Assembly: GCF_029872155.1 (NCBI RefSeq)
Contig: NZ_JARXLA010000002.1
Location: 434,001-498,000, forward strand
Origin: Hyphomicrobium sp. D-2
GTDB lineage: Bacteria > Pseudomonadota > Alphaproteobacteria > Rhizobiales > Hyphomicrobiaceae
DNA length: 64,000 nt
Reading direction: 5' to 3'
The position numbers and the translations under genes are program-made. The notes under the pieces were generated by a model. The model saw only the letters and a program-made list of their open reading frames with translations, did no database searches and was not told the DNA's origin. Shown here one piece after another: positions 40,843 to 50,360 of this stretch; the stretch's first letter is position 1; every line of letters starts with the position of its first letter.

Positions 40843-41829
40843 CTAGCCCCACAGCTCCGGTGCGGGTGGGCTGATGACGCCATCGACGATGGTGAGCGGG
40901 GGCACGCGATCGCGCGCCAGCAGCAGCGGGCCGTCGAGATCGACCCAGTCGGCCAGCCCCGACAGCAGCAGTGCCGGCGCAGCCGCCAGCGAAGTCGCCA
41001 CCATTGAGCCCACCATGATGCGGAAGCCTGCAGCCTTGGCGGCCTGTGCCATGGCCAGCGCTTCTGTAAGCCCGCCCGTTTTGTCGAGCTTGATGTTCAC
41101 CGCGTCGTAGCGGCCGATGAGGCTGAACAGGTTGGCGCTGGTGTGGGCGCTTTCATCGGCGCAGATCGGAACGGGATGATCGATGCTGGCGAGAGCGTCG
41201 TCGGTGTCGGCGGGCAGGGGCTGTTCGATCAGTTCCATGCCCGCAGACGCAGCGGCAGCAAGAAACGGCGCCAGTTGCTCAACGCCCCAGGCTTCATTCG
41301 CGTCGGCAACGATGCGGGCGTCGGGGCGGGCGTTGCGTACCGCCCGCATGCGCGCGTCATCGCCGTCGCCACCGAGCTTCAGCTTAAGCAGCTTCAGGTG
41401 CGGAACGGCGGCGGCATCGGCGGCCATCTGTTCGGGTGAGCCAAGGCTGATGGTGTAGCAGGTGAGGCAAGGGGCGATGGCGCCGACGTCGGCAAGATCC
41501 CACGCGCGTTGTCCGGCGCGTTTGGCGGCGAGATCCCACAGCGCGCAATCGACGGCGTTGCGGGCAGCGCCCGGCGGCAAGGCGTTGGCGAGGCTTGTCC
41601 GGGTGAGCGGCCCCCGCAACGCTTTGATTGCGGCAACGGCATCGTCGACGGTTTCGCCATAACGCGCGTAGGGCACTGCCTCGCCGCGGCCGGTCACGCC
41701 ATCGGCGGCAACCTCGGCGACAACCACATACGCTTCAGTTTTGGCGCCGCGCGCGATGACAAAGGGCCGGGCCAGCGGCCAGGCTTCCGCGCGGACATCG
41801 ACGATCTGTGCCGGTAATTCCTTAGCCAT
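40843..41829 (-). CDS. Dipeptide epimerase (L-Ala-D/L-Glu type), enolase superfamily
   Basis: Muconate-lactonizing-enzyme subgroup of 328 residues. The catalytic and metal sites are in order: KLKLGGDGD (KxK lysine), DANEAW (Asp), EQPLP (Glu), ADES (Asp) and KLDKTGG (second Lys). This matches YcjG/YkfB, which epimerise muropeptide dipeptides such as L-Ala-D-Glu for peptidoglycan recycling. The exact dipeptide preference is inferred from the family. It stands alone on the minus strand. Confidence 0.9.
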   Translation of the reverse strand: MAKELPAQIVDVRAEAWPLARPFVIARGAKTEAYVVVAEVAADGVTGRGEAVPYARYGETVDDAVAAIKALRGPLTRTSLANALPPGAARNAVDCALWDLAAKRAGQRAWDLADVGAIAPCLTCYTISLGSPEQMAADAAAVPHLKLLKLKLGGDGDDARMRAVRNARPDARIVADANEAWGVEQLAPFLAAAASAGMELIEQPLPADTDDALASIDHPVPICADESAHTSANLFSLIGRYDAVNIKLDKTGGLTEALAMAQAAKAAGFRIMVGSMVATSLAAAPALLLSGLADWVDLDGPLLLARDRVPPLTIVDGVISPPAPELWG

Positions 41830-42079
41830 CGAATTCGAAGCCCTCAGCCGCCGTTAAAACGCACCGGACGGACTGATAGCACGGGCACCGGGGCCGCCCG
41901 GTTAATCGAATTAGCAGGCTGTTGAATTCGAACGAAGGTCGCAAAAGGACCTCTAAAATTCGGTTTCCGATCGAACTGAGTGTGTCCAAACGCGTTCGAC
42001 CGGATTTTGCTCGGCCACAGGCCGCGTCGGAGACCCCTCGAAACCAATTTCGACAGCCTGCCAGCCGTCTGCCTTTTTC

Positions 42080-42122
42080 GTGCTTCTTATCGGAAAACCG
42101 GTTCCCACTTTTCCGGAAGCAC
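42080..42122. repeat. Rhizobial dispersed hairpin repeat
   Basis: On the minus strand the element reads GTGCTTCCGGAAAAGTGGGA and onward, with inner arms CGGAAAA (42091-42097) and TTTTCCG (42109-42115) and outer arms GTGCTT (42080-42085) and AAGCAC (42117-42122). It has the form of the short intergenic palindromes repeated many times in Bradyrhizobium and related genomes. It starts just after the stop of the 42124-45384 gene and could also terminate or stabilise that mRNA. Confidence 0.75.
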
Positions 42123-42123
42123 T

Positions 42124-45100
42124 CTAGCCGAGACGACCGGAGGCGTGGGCCAGGAACAGGTATACGCGGCCGGTTTCCGACACGAGCTGGCTGTGAGACA
42201 TGCGCCCGCTGGGATCGCGCCCATCTGAATCGGCGATGATGCGCTCGAAGTCGGTCAGGTAGCGGCTGACAGTGTTGGCCAACTCGTGATCGTTGCGGCA
42301 GCGGTGCATGACGTCATCGAACAGCGCGCGGCCTTCGTTGGAGTAGATGCTGCGCACCATCACGCCGCGCTGACCGGCCCGGAGGCGCGACCAGATGGCG
42401 GTGGCGGTTGCCGGATCAAGCGCCCGCGCCATTGCCTCCAGATCGAGGCTGAACGGCGCCTGCATTGGATATCCATGGCCGCCGTGTCCGCCATGCGGTT
42501 CATCGTCAAGCGAGGCGCGGGCCAGCAGATCGCCGAGCGACCAGGCTTCACGCCCGTCGCCCGATGATGTCGCGCGCTGACGCTGCCGGTTGCCGAGTTC
42601 CTGCGCGATCGTTGACGACAGGGAGGTGATCGAGTGGGCGGAGCTGGCGGGCCGCTGCGGTTGCGGCTGGTGTTGACGGGATTGTGCCGGTCCACCGGCT
42701 GGCGGCTGTGCGGATGCCTGATGCGGACGCGTGTGTGTGGCGGGGCCAGCCGGATGGGACATCGGCTGTTGTGGCTGCGGCGCGCGGTTCTGGTGGCTCG
42801 GCTGATGCTGATGCGCGGCGCCGCTGGTATCGATATGGGCGCTGGGCGGCGGCGGTGTGATGTCCCGCTGCAACGTGGAGCGTGAGGCGAGCTGCGAAAG
42901 CTGATCCAGGGCCTTGATCTGATCCTGCAACGCCCGGCGCATACCCTCGGAGCTTTCGTGCGCGGTAACCGGCAAACGCTCCATCTCGCTGCGCAGGCGT
43001 GCCTGCTCGGCGGCGATTTCCGAGGCGGTGCGGGCAGCGTGCTGGCGCATTTCCTCGGACGTGGAAGCAAAGCGGTCGGTGAGCGAACCAAGCTCGCTGG
43101 TGACGGTGCTGGAAACCGTGTCGAGGCGATTGCGCAAATCTTCCAGGGTACGCTCGCTCTCCTGGTTGGCTGCTTCGCGCATCCGCTCCAGTTCGGCGCG
43201 GGCGCGCAAATCGGCTTCGGACAGCGAACCGACCATGGTCGAAGAGTAATCGCCGACGAAGTTCGAGAATTCGTCCGCTTTGCCCGCAAGTCGGTCGAGA
43301 GTGGTGTTCAGCTCTGCGTGGCGGTTCTGCAGCGTCTTGTCGATCTTGTAGTTGACCGTTTCGAGCGCGTTGGCCGCTTTCATGATCTGCTGGCCCTGGT
43401 TCTCGAACCGGCCAGTGACACCGCTGATCTGATTGAGCAGATTTTCGGAAATGTTCTTCAGCAGATCGGTCTGGCCAGCGAGACCTTCCATCGCCTTGAG
43501 CGACTGGCGCGTGATATTTTCCGATGCGCGGCGCACCGAGTTGATGCCATGCATGAGCGCTTCGTCGAGATCGGCGGCCTGCTTGCCGATGCTCTCGCGG
43601 AAGCTGACCGCGTGCTGATCGAGCGCGCTGGTGAGAGCCTGCGTCTTGTCAACGACGGCGCTGTCGATCGCCTGCGTGGAGCGCATGATCGACTCGTCGA
43701 ATATGCGCAGCCGCTCGCCGAACGCTTCATCAAGCGAACGGGTGCGTTCAACAAGCTGGTAGTCGAGTGCCTGAGCGCGGTTGGCCAGTGCAGCATCGAG
43801 CGCGCGGGCGTATTCCTCGAACACCGTTTGCAGGTTTTCGGTGCGGTTGCCGAGTGAATGGTCGAGCAGCTGAAGCTGGCTGTCGAACGTGGTCTGGATA
43901 CGGTGGCCGTGCGCGTCGAGCTGCTGCACCTGCGCATCCAGCGTCCGCTGGATGTTTTCCGAGCGCGTCTCGAGCGAGCCATCGAGGAACTCGATCTGGG
44001 TGACAAATGTCGAGTGGATCTGCTCTGCGCGTCCGCCAAGCGACTGGTCGAGCAGCTTGAGCTGGTTGTCGAACGTCGACTGAAGCTGTTCGGTGCGGTT
44101 GCCGAATGCGTCCGCGAGCGCGGTCGTATAGCTTTCCAGCGCGACCTGAAGCTGCTCGGTGCGGCCGCCTACGGCATGTTCGAGATTGCCGACACTGGTG
44201 GCCAGCGAAGACTCGAGCATTGTCAGGTTTTCGCCCGCGCCTTCGATGACGCTGGCAAGTTTGATTTGCTGTTCGGACAGCTTTTCGATCAGCGTGGGGA
44301 TCTCGCTGCCAAGGCGCAGCAGGCTTTCACTGACGCGATCAGAGGTGTTGACCAGCGCGTGCCGTTCGCCCGAAAGCTCCGCAATGAGGCCGCGGATCTT
44401 GCGCTCGTTTTCTTCGTAGGAACGCTCAAGCACCGAGACTTCGTTGTGAACCATCGCTTCAAGTTCACCGGCGCGGCCGAGCGCGCGGGAGACGGCGTCG
44501 TTCATGAAGCCGACCTGACGGCGCACGGCCTGACCGATGGTGGCGGCGTTCTGCTCCGCCATACGGTCCGGTTCGGCAAGGCGGATAGCAACTTCCGCCA
44601 TGGTCGATGAGCGCAGGCGCAGTTCTTCGGTACGCCAGGCGAGCAGGGCCATCAGCCAGAGCAGCGCGATCGGCACGAAGATGGCGGCCAGCGCCAGCAG
44701 CGTGGTCGGCTGGGTGGCAAGCTGCAGCCAAGTTACGTCCGGGCCTGCAGAGGCGATCGAAAGCAGCGTGAAGCCGACGCCGAGCACAGCCCAGACGACG
44801 CTGGCGATGCCGGCGTAGCGGAATGGCGCATTCGATGGTTTCTGCTGCAACGCAAAAATGAGGCCGCCAATGCTGGGGCCTTCATCGTTGGCAGCGATGT
44901 GATTGCGTGCCGGGCCGGCAGGCCGACGCCGCGCGGTGCGGCGACGCTGGTGGGGCGCGTTGACCGTATTGGTGCCGTCGTCAACGCCGTCATCTGCAAA
45001 GTCGCCATCGATGTCGGTGGCGTCCGATTGCGTTGCCTGATGTCCAAACATATTGCCGCCCAGTGGCGGCGGCCCGCCCGCTTCGCCGGTGTCGTAGTTC

Positions 45101-45384
45101 GCTTCCTGCTCGTCATGCTCACGCGCGGCTTCGAAAGCGGCGGCGACACGTTCCGATAACGTCGGCAGCGGGGGCGTAGGCGCTGGCGGGATGAAGCTTG
45201 CGGCTGGCAGAGCAGGGGGCGCCGACGCTGCACCCGAGGGCGCGGTATCGGCTGATGCGGCAGATGGAATCGGTGGGGGCATGTTTCCTGCGGCTGACGG
45301 AGCGCTGGACGAAGCCGATTCCGGGTGCGCCGCACCCTCTGGCTCGTCGAGCGTCGTTTCTTTTTGCGCCATCAGCCCGTCCAT
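42124..45384 (-). CDS. Very long coiled-coil membrane protein
   Basis: About 1086 residues from the ATG at 45384 (MDGLMAQKETT); the frame runs to 45528, but the extra part is Arg/Cys-rich and unlikely. There are four regions. The N-terminal 200 residues are Pro/Ala-rich and disordered. Two membrane helices lie near residues 215-280. A 500-residue helical coiled coil follows, with apolipoprotein-like units of the form GNRTEQLQSTFDNQLKLLDQ and similar. A His/Gln/Pro-rich linker leads to a conserved-looking C-terminal domain (DLLARASLD to LAHASGRLG). The layout recalls the growth-pole ring (GPR) protein and other 'kinesin-like' proteins of Hyphomicrobiales. That link is inference; the function is unproven. 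Confidence 0.85.
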   Translation of the reverse strand: MDGLMAQKETTLDEPEGAAHPESASSSAPSAAGNMPPPIPSAASADTAPSGAASAPPALPAASFIPPAPTPPLPTLSERVAAAFEAAREHDEQEANYDTGEAGGPPPLGGNMFGHQATQSDATDIDGDFADDGVDDGTNTVNAPHQRRRTARRRPAGPARNHIAANDEGPSIGGLIFALQQKPSNAPFRYAGIASVVWAVLGVGFTLLSIASAGPDVTWLQLATQPTTLLALAAIFVPIALLWLMALLAWRTEELRLRSSTMAEVAIRLAEPDRMAEQNAATIGQAVRRQVGFMNDAVSRALGRAGELEAMVHNEVSVLERSYEENERKIRGLIAELSGERHALVNTSDRVSESLLRLGSEIPTLIEKLSEQQIKLASVIEGAGENLTMLESSLATSVGNLEHAVGGRTEQLQVALESYTTALADAFGNRTEQLQSTFDNQLKLLDQSLGGRAEQIHSTFVTQIEFLDGSLETRSENIQRTLDAQVQQLDAHGHRIQTTFDSQLQLLDHSLGNRTENLQTVFEEYARALDAALANRAQALDYQLVERTRSLDEAFGERLRIFDESIMRSTQAIDSAVVDKTQALTSALDQHAVSFRESIGKQAADLDEALMHGINSVRRASENITRQSLKAMEGLAGQTDLLKNISENLLNQISGVTGRFENQGQQIMKAANALETVNYKIDKTLQNRHAELNTTLDRLAGKADEFSNFVGDYSSTMVGSLSEADLRARAELERMREAANQESERTLEDLRNRLDTVSSTVTSELGSLTDRFASTSEEMRQHAARTASEIAAEQARLRSEMERLPVTAHESSEGMRRALQDQIKALDQLSQLASRSTLQRDITPPPPSAHIDTSGAAHQHQPSHQNRAPQPQQPMSHPAGPATHTRPHQASAQPPAGGPAQSRQHQPQPQRPASSAHSITSLSSTIAQELGNRQRQRATSSGDGREAWSLGDLLARASLDDEPHGGHGGHGYPMQAPFSLDLEAMARALDPATATAIWSRLRAGQRGVMVRSIYSNEGRALFDDVMHRCRNDHELANTVSRYLTDFERIIADSDGRDPSGRMSHSQLVSETGRVYLFLAHASGRLG

Positions 45385-45789
45385 GCTTGACGCGCTCCTC
45401 ATCCATAGTCTTCGGAAGCACGCGGTTGGACGGTAAGCTCTCAGACGGAAGCCGATTGCACATTGCGCCCGCCTAACAGGCAGACGAACAACATGGCTAC
45501 CGGAAACGAGAACCCACCCATTCCCCAACGCTTGGCCGGAGTTTGGGGCGAAAGAAAGGTACTGAGCCCCAAGCCTTTGACGTCATAGCGTGCGAGTCGT
45601 GACGAGGTTAAAGCTCAACTTGGGGCAGCGCAATTTACGGCCATTTATAACCTGTGTGTGAGAATGCCGGTCAGGCCCCCTGGGCTGTGGGAAACCTCCG
45701 GTCGGGCTGGAACGTGGCGCGGGTGTGATGTTTTTGCCCGGCGAACCAGAGTTAAAATCCAGCTTCATGAGTACGTGCCAGTGACCGAC
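45385..45789. other. Intergenic region between divergent genes
   Basis: 405 bp between the coiled-coil protein and the Hpt protein, divergently transcribed. The centre (about 45600-45660) is AT-richer and probably holds promoters. No repeat, RNA or credible small gene was seen. Confidence 0.35.
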
Positions 45790-46188
45790 ATGCCTTCACC
45801 TCGCATCGGTATACCCGCTGAAACGCCGGCGGCGGCACTGAGCGCGGCTGATGCAGATCAACCGGTGGATCTCGGTCACCTGCGCCGCTTTACGCATGGG
45901 GATGCCGCGCTGGAGGCTGAAATCCTGGCGCTGTTCTCCGACCAGCTTCCGGTGACGATCCGGGCGCTCAAGGACGCCACGTCGATCAAGGACTGGAACA
46001 TTGCGGCGCACACCCTGAAGGGCTCGGCGCGCGCTGTTGGCGCATGGTCGCTGGCCAACGCGGCAGAAGAGGCGGAGAATCTGACGCAGTTCAGCAACGT
46101 GCTGGAACGGGCCGTCTTCGTTTCCAAGATTGAACAGGTGTCCAAAGTAACCCGCAAATACATTGGATCGGTCTCCGGCGGGGCCTGA
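45790..46188 (+). CDS. Hpt-domain phosphotransfer protein
   Basis: Small single-domain histidine phosphotransferase of 132 residues from the ATG at 45790; a GTG at 45781 in the same frame is an alternative. The Hpt core is helical with the phosphorylatable His74 in AAHTLKGSARAVGA, preceded by LGHLRRFTHGDAALEAEILALF. Such proteins shuttle phosphate between hybrid kinases and regulators. Its partners are not in the window, apart from the degenerate kinase at 56585-58195, which is not adjacent. Confidence 0.88.
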   Translation: MPSPRIGIPAETPAAALSAADADQPVDLGHLRRFTHGDAALEAEILALFSDQLPVTIRALKDATSIKDWNIAAHTLKGSARAVGAWSLANAAEEAENLTQFSNVLERAVFVSKIEQVSKVTRKYIGSVSGGA

Positions 46189-46365
46189 CAGATGACCGAT
46201 GGCGGGCCATTGGCCAGTATTCCCATACCTTATTGTAAAGGGCCGTGAGCTTGAACTTGGGCGCCGCGGCGACTATTGGTGCGGGGTCGGCTGTAACGTC
46301 GGCCATCTGATCGGAGCTGCCGCTTTTTGCCGGCACCCCTTATCTGGAAAGCCCTGCCCCGCGCG

Positions 46366-46686
46366 ATGCCCAAGATCACCTTTATTCAGCCCGATGGTAG
46401 CCAGCAGGCGGTCGATAGCGACGTCGGCATAACGCTGATGGAAGCCGCCAAGATTCACGATGTTCCCGGCATTGATGCCGAGTGCGGCGGTGCGTGTGCC
46501 TGTGCCACCTGTCACGTCTACGTGGATGAGCCCTGGCAGGACAAAACCGGCACCCCAAATCCTATGGAAGAGGACATGCTCGACTTCGCATTCGATGTGC
46601 GGGATTCGAGCCGTCTCAGCTGCCAGATCAAATTGACCCCGGAGCTAGACGGTCTCGTCGTGCACGTTCCGGCGAAGCAGTTCTAA
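46366..46686 (+). CDS. 2Fe-2S ferredoxin (adrenodoxin/ISC type)
   Basis: 106-residue electron carrier. The likely cluster ligands are Cys40, Cys46, Cys49 and Cys86 ([15 protein letters not shown] and RLSCQIKL), the spacing of ISC/adrenodoxin ferredoxins; Cys44 is an extra Cys. The ATG at 46366 ([11 protein letters not shown]) is chosen over one at 46327 because it begins at the family N-terminus. A flavoprotein reductase follows after 30 bp, so the two probably form an NADPH-reductase-ferredoxin pair. Confidence 0.95.
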   Translation: MPKITFIQPDGSQQAVDSDVGITLMEAAKIHDVPGIDAECGGACACATCHVYVDEPWQDKTGTPNPMEEDMLDFAFDVRDSSRLSCQIKLTPELDGLVVHVPAKQF

Positions 46687-47766
<1,080 letters not shown>

Positions 47767-47804
47767 GTAAGCAAAGCGCAATCGCTTTCGCCGCTATTCA
47801 AATC

Positions 47805-47842
47805 AAAACGGGCGCCCTGCAACAGCAGCGCGCCCGTTTTGT
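47805..47842. terminator. Bidirectional terminator between convergent genes
   Basis: AAAACGGGCGC (47805-47815) pairs perfectly with GCGCCCGTTTT (47830-47840) around a 14-nt loop. T-rich sequence lies on both strands at the stem ends. It serves the reductase gene and the convergent acyltransferase gene. Confidence 0.85.
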
Positions 47843-47870
47843 TATTGGCGAGTGCGAAATTCAGGGCCGA

Positions 47871-49154
47871 TCAGAACGGCAAAGTGAACCCCAACATCAA
47901 GCACAAGCGATGCGTGCGCTCGTAGGCAGCGGAAAGCACCTTCGCGATTGATGGTGGCAGCCAGTCGCGCACGCGCTTCAATACTGGGCGCAGCGCTCGC
48001 AGATAGACGCGCGCATATAGCGAACCCTTCACCGTCATCGGCATCGCCCAGTCGATCACATCAACGGTGCCATCCGACCAGCGCATTTTGTAGTCGTCGG
48101 CGGGTGCGAGCATGTCGAAGTAACGGAAGCCAGCAGCCATCGTTTGTTCGATGGTGAGCTCCATAAGATGGGCGCCGACGCGGTCTTTCGCATATTTTTG
48201 ATTGTACGCGAAAATGTGCGTTGCGGCGCGCTCCTTGTGCTTGACGAGAACGTCGATCGCCGCCTGATCGCCGTTGATCTCAAGCGCGTAAACGCAAATG
48301 CCGGCGGGATTGGTACTGTCCGACGCTGCCTCAGCAAAAAACTTCTGCGTGCGCGGATCACTGAGCGCCGGCGATACGATGCCGCGTTCCAGCAGTTGTG
48401 AAATTTTCTCGTCGATGGCGCTTAGCGCAAGCCGGCCAGCGCGAGGGTTGTCACGCTCGCGGACAAATTCCACGGTGCCCATGGCGGCCAACTTGCGCGC
48501 AACGGCGCGGTGTTTCTTGCGCGCACGGCCCGAGTGGCGCTGCATGTAGTCTTCGTAATCAGCAGCGCTCGCAAAATCCATGTAGGGAGCCTGCTCGCGA
48601 CGCGTCACCATGAAATTCCGCGCGCGGAGCAGTGGTGTAATGGCCGCGTCGGCGCGGACCTTCGACAACCAGACAAGATCCGGCTTGAGCGCTTGCGTCA
48701 GGTGCTTCCAGCCCGCCTGCAGAATGGCTGCAGCATCGGGCAGATCGTCCAGCAGGATGTCGCCATACTGGCTGACCGGTGCACCCAGCCAGACAAGATG
48801 GGTCAGCCCGCCATGCCGTTCAGTGACCAGCGGCCATACCGTTACAAGCTCGCCGTTGCGCCGTCCGACAAGCACAGCAAGCTGCGCGCCGGCGTCTCCA
48901 TCGGAGAGAAAATTATTGCACCAGTGCCAGCACCAGCCGAACGATTGAAACAGTTGCGCGCTGGAAGAAGCGCGATCGAACAGGCGGTTCCAGTCGTCCT
49001 TCAGCGCGTCAAATTCAGCGCGCGTCGAAACCAGCTTGAAGGTGCAGGCTTGTGGGACCGGGCGCAGGTGTGAGGCGGCCTTATCCGTCTGCGACTCAGC
49101 TACAGACCCGTCGGCACTGGCGTATTGGACAGCGGCAGATAGCGTCGGACCCAT
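47871..49154 (-). CDS. CelD/BcsL-like GNAT acyltransferase
   Basis: 427 residues from the ATG at 49154, which follows GGGAAGGG; a longer frame to 49205 is not needed. The N-terminal region FDALKDDWNRLFDRASSSAQLFQSFGW and the C-terminal GNAT half (INGDQAAIDVLVKHKERAATHIFAYNQKYAKDRVGAHLMELTIEQ) match the CelD/BcsL 'cellulose biosynthesis' acetyltransferase group. Such proteins modify exopolysaccharide or lipid precursors; the real substrate is unknown. No cellulose synthase is nearby. It follows the small membrane protein gene with 69 bp between. Confidence 0.85.
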   Translation of the reverse strand: MGPTLSAAVQYASADGSVAESQTDKAASHLRPVPQACTFKLVSTRAEFDALKDDWNRLFDRASSSAQLFQSFGWCWHWCNNFLSDGDAGAQLAVLVGRRNGELVTVWPLVTERHGGLTHLVWLGAPVSQYGDILLDDLPDAAAILQAGWKHLTQALKPDLVWLSKVRADAAITPLLRARNFMVTRREQAPYMDFASAADYEDYMQRHSGRARKKHRAVARKLAAMGTVEFVRERDNPRAGRLALSAIDEKISQLLERGIVSPALSDPRTQKFFAEAASDSTNPAGICVYALEINGDQAAIDVLVKHKERAATHIFAYNQKYAKDRVGAHLMELTIEQTMAAGFRYFDMLAPADDYKMRWSDGTVDVIDWAMPMTVKGSLYARVYLRALRPVLKRVRDWLPPSIAKVLSAAYERTHRLCLMLGFTLPF

Positions 49155-49223
49155 GAACCCTTCCCATGCAGGAGGGCAGCGTCGACAATGCCGACGCCGC
49201 ACCATGAAAGGGCATCAAGAACC

Positions 49224-49583
49224 TTATAATGTTGCGATTTCGGTAATGCTGAGGAGGACGAGGGCGCACACCGTCAGCCATACCGCGACGGCGCCGCGGC
49301 GGGATTTGGGGCCAGCGTCAAGGATGAGCAGCGAAGCCAGCACCGCTGCGCCCGTCAGATTAACCACAATAACGCCAGCCAAACCAAGGCCGTGCCCTTT
49401 TGATGTGCCCTCAATGAAGGTGGCGCCGGCCAGCCCGAGCAACAGCGCACCGCACAGGCGCGGCCAGAACCCTGCGTCGGGTCGGGGCAGGCCAAGAACG
49501 CGCAGCGTGGTTAACGGAGCAATGACGAGCAGCAGCCCCGGAATGAATTTCAGAAGCGTCTCGATCCAGAGGAGCTGCTGCAC
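49224..49583 (-). CDS. Small four-helix membrane protein, unknown
   Basis: 119 residues with four hydrophobic segments (LLKFIPGLLLVIAPL, LCGALLLGLAGATFI, LAGVIVVNLTGAAVLASLLIL and AVWLTVCALVLLSI). No motif assigns a function. It is upstream of the CelD-like gene on the same strand, so a shared transcript is possible. Confidence 0.7.
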   Translation of the reverse strand: MQQLLWIETLLKFIPGLLLVIAPLTTLRVLGLPRPDAGFWPRLCGALLLGLAGATFIEGTSKGHGLGLAGVIVVNLTGAAVLASLLILDAGPKSRRGAVAVWLTVCALVLLSITEIATL

Positions 49584-49640
49584 GCGGGGCGCCTGTCATG
49601 GGAGGGAGGGCGACTGAGCGCCAGGCCAGGCAGGCGCGGA

Positions 49641-50144
49641 TCAGTCGTCCCGATTATCCATCGGAAGCTTGGTCTTCATGCCTTCGCCCTCGTAATTACC
49701 GAACGAGAACAGGCCGTCGTCTTCCTTTTCCTTGACCTGCGGGCGGGGCGTGTAGTCGCCGACGAGATGCCGGCTGAGATCGGCCTTGATCAGCCGCGTC
49801 TTGCCGTCGGTGCAGTATTCACCTTCGCCTGCAACCGCCTTGGCGACGCCGTTATAGGAAACGTCGTAGATGCGCTCGATCTTGGCCATATCCTGGCCGG
49901 GAATGTTGCGCTCGTAATCGAGGTAGGTGATTTTGAGCTTGGCGGGATCGAAGTGGAAGCCGCATTTCACCGCGCGGGCGGAAACCGTGCCGACCTGGAA
50001 GGCGCGGGCCGGCGCATCGTTGACGGGGCCGGCTGGCTTTTCGTCGCCGCCCAGCAGGGAGCTGGTGGAGAGGCCGGAGCCACCCGAACAGCCGCCGAGG
50101 GCCGTCGCGATCAGCAGCGCGAACGCCGGGCATGCGGCTTTCAT
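49641..50144 (-). CDS. Lipoprotein of unknown function
   Basis: 167 residues from the ATG at 50144 (MKAACPAFALLIA). The signal ends in a lipobox LGGC (Cys19) followed by a Ser/Gly linker. The mature domain has two Cys (VKCGFHFDPAKL and GEYCTDGKTRL) and a Glu/Lys/Asp-rich C-terminus. The frame extends to 50180 without signal-like sequence. No recognised family; the pattern looks like a conserved alphaproteobacterial lipoprotein. Confidence 0.75.
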   Translation of the reverse strand: MKAACPAFALLIATALGGCSGGSGLSTSSLLGGDEKPAGPVNDAPARAFQVGTVSARAVKCGFHFDPAKLKITYLDYERNIPGQDMAKIERIYDVSYNGVAKAVAGEGEYCTDGKTRLIKADLSRHLVGDYTPRPQVKEKEDDGLFSFGNYEGEGMKTKLPMDNRDD

Positions 50145-50360
50145 TGGCTTGGCCCCCCTGTCTTTCCCGCTTCGGCCCATGTCTTCTTTGCTCTGGCCCG
50201 ATCGGTACGTGCTTTTAGCGCGAACCTTAATATCAAATGTGGCTCCGTCAATCGCCGACCACCACGGCTATTCGAGGGCCTGCGCAACTCGAAACACAGC
50301 AAGTGTTCGCAACTGATCGACCGATTCCGCCCCCGAAGGATATGGGGGCCGATGGCGTTG

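Noticed and set aside
42958-43857. 299-codon plus-strand frame inside the coiled-coil gene
   Set aside because: Antisense to repeated coiled-coil codons; composition is that of a mirrored helix-rich gene, with no ribosome-binding site or domain.
43700-44200. Repeated units resembling a CRISPR or tandem DNA array
   Set aside because: The repetition is at the protein level (coiled-coil heptads with varied DNA), without constant repeats and unique spacers.
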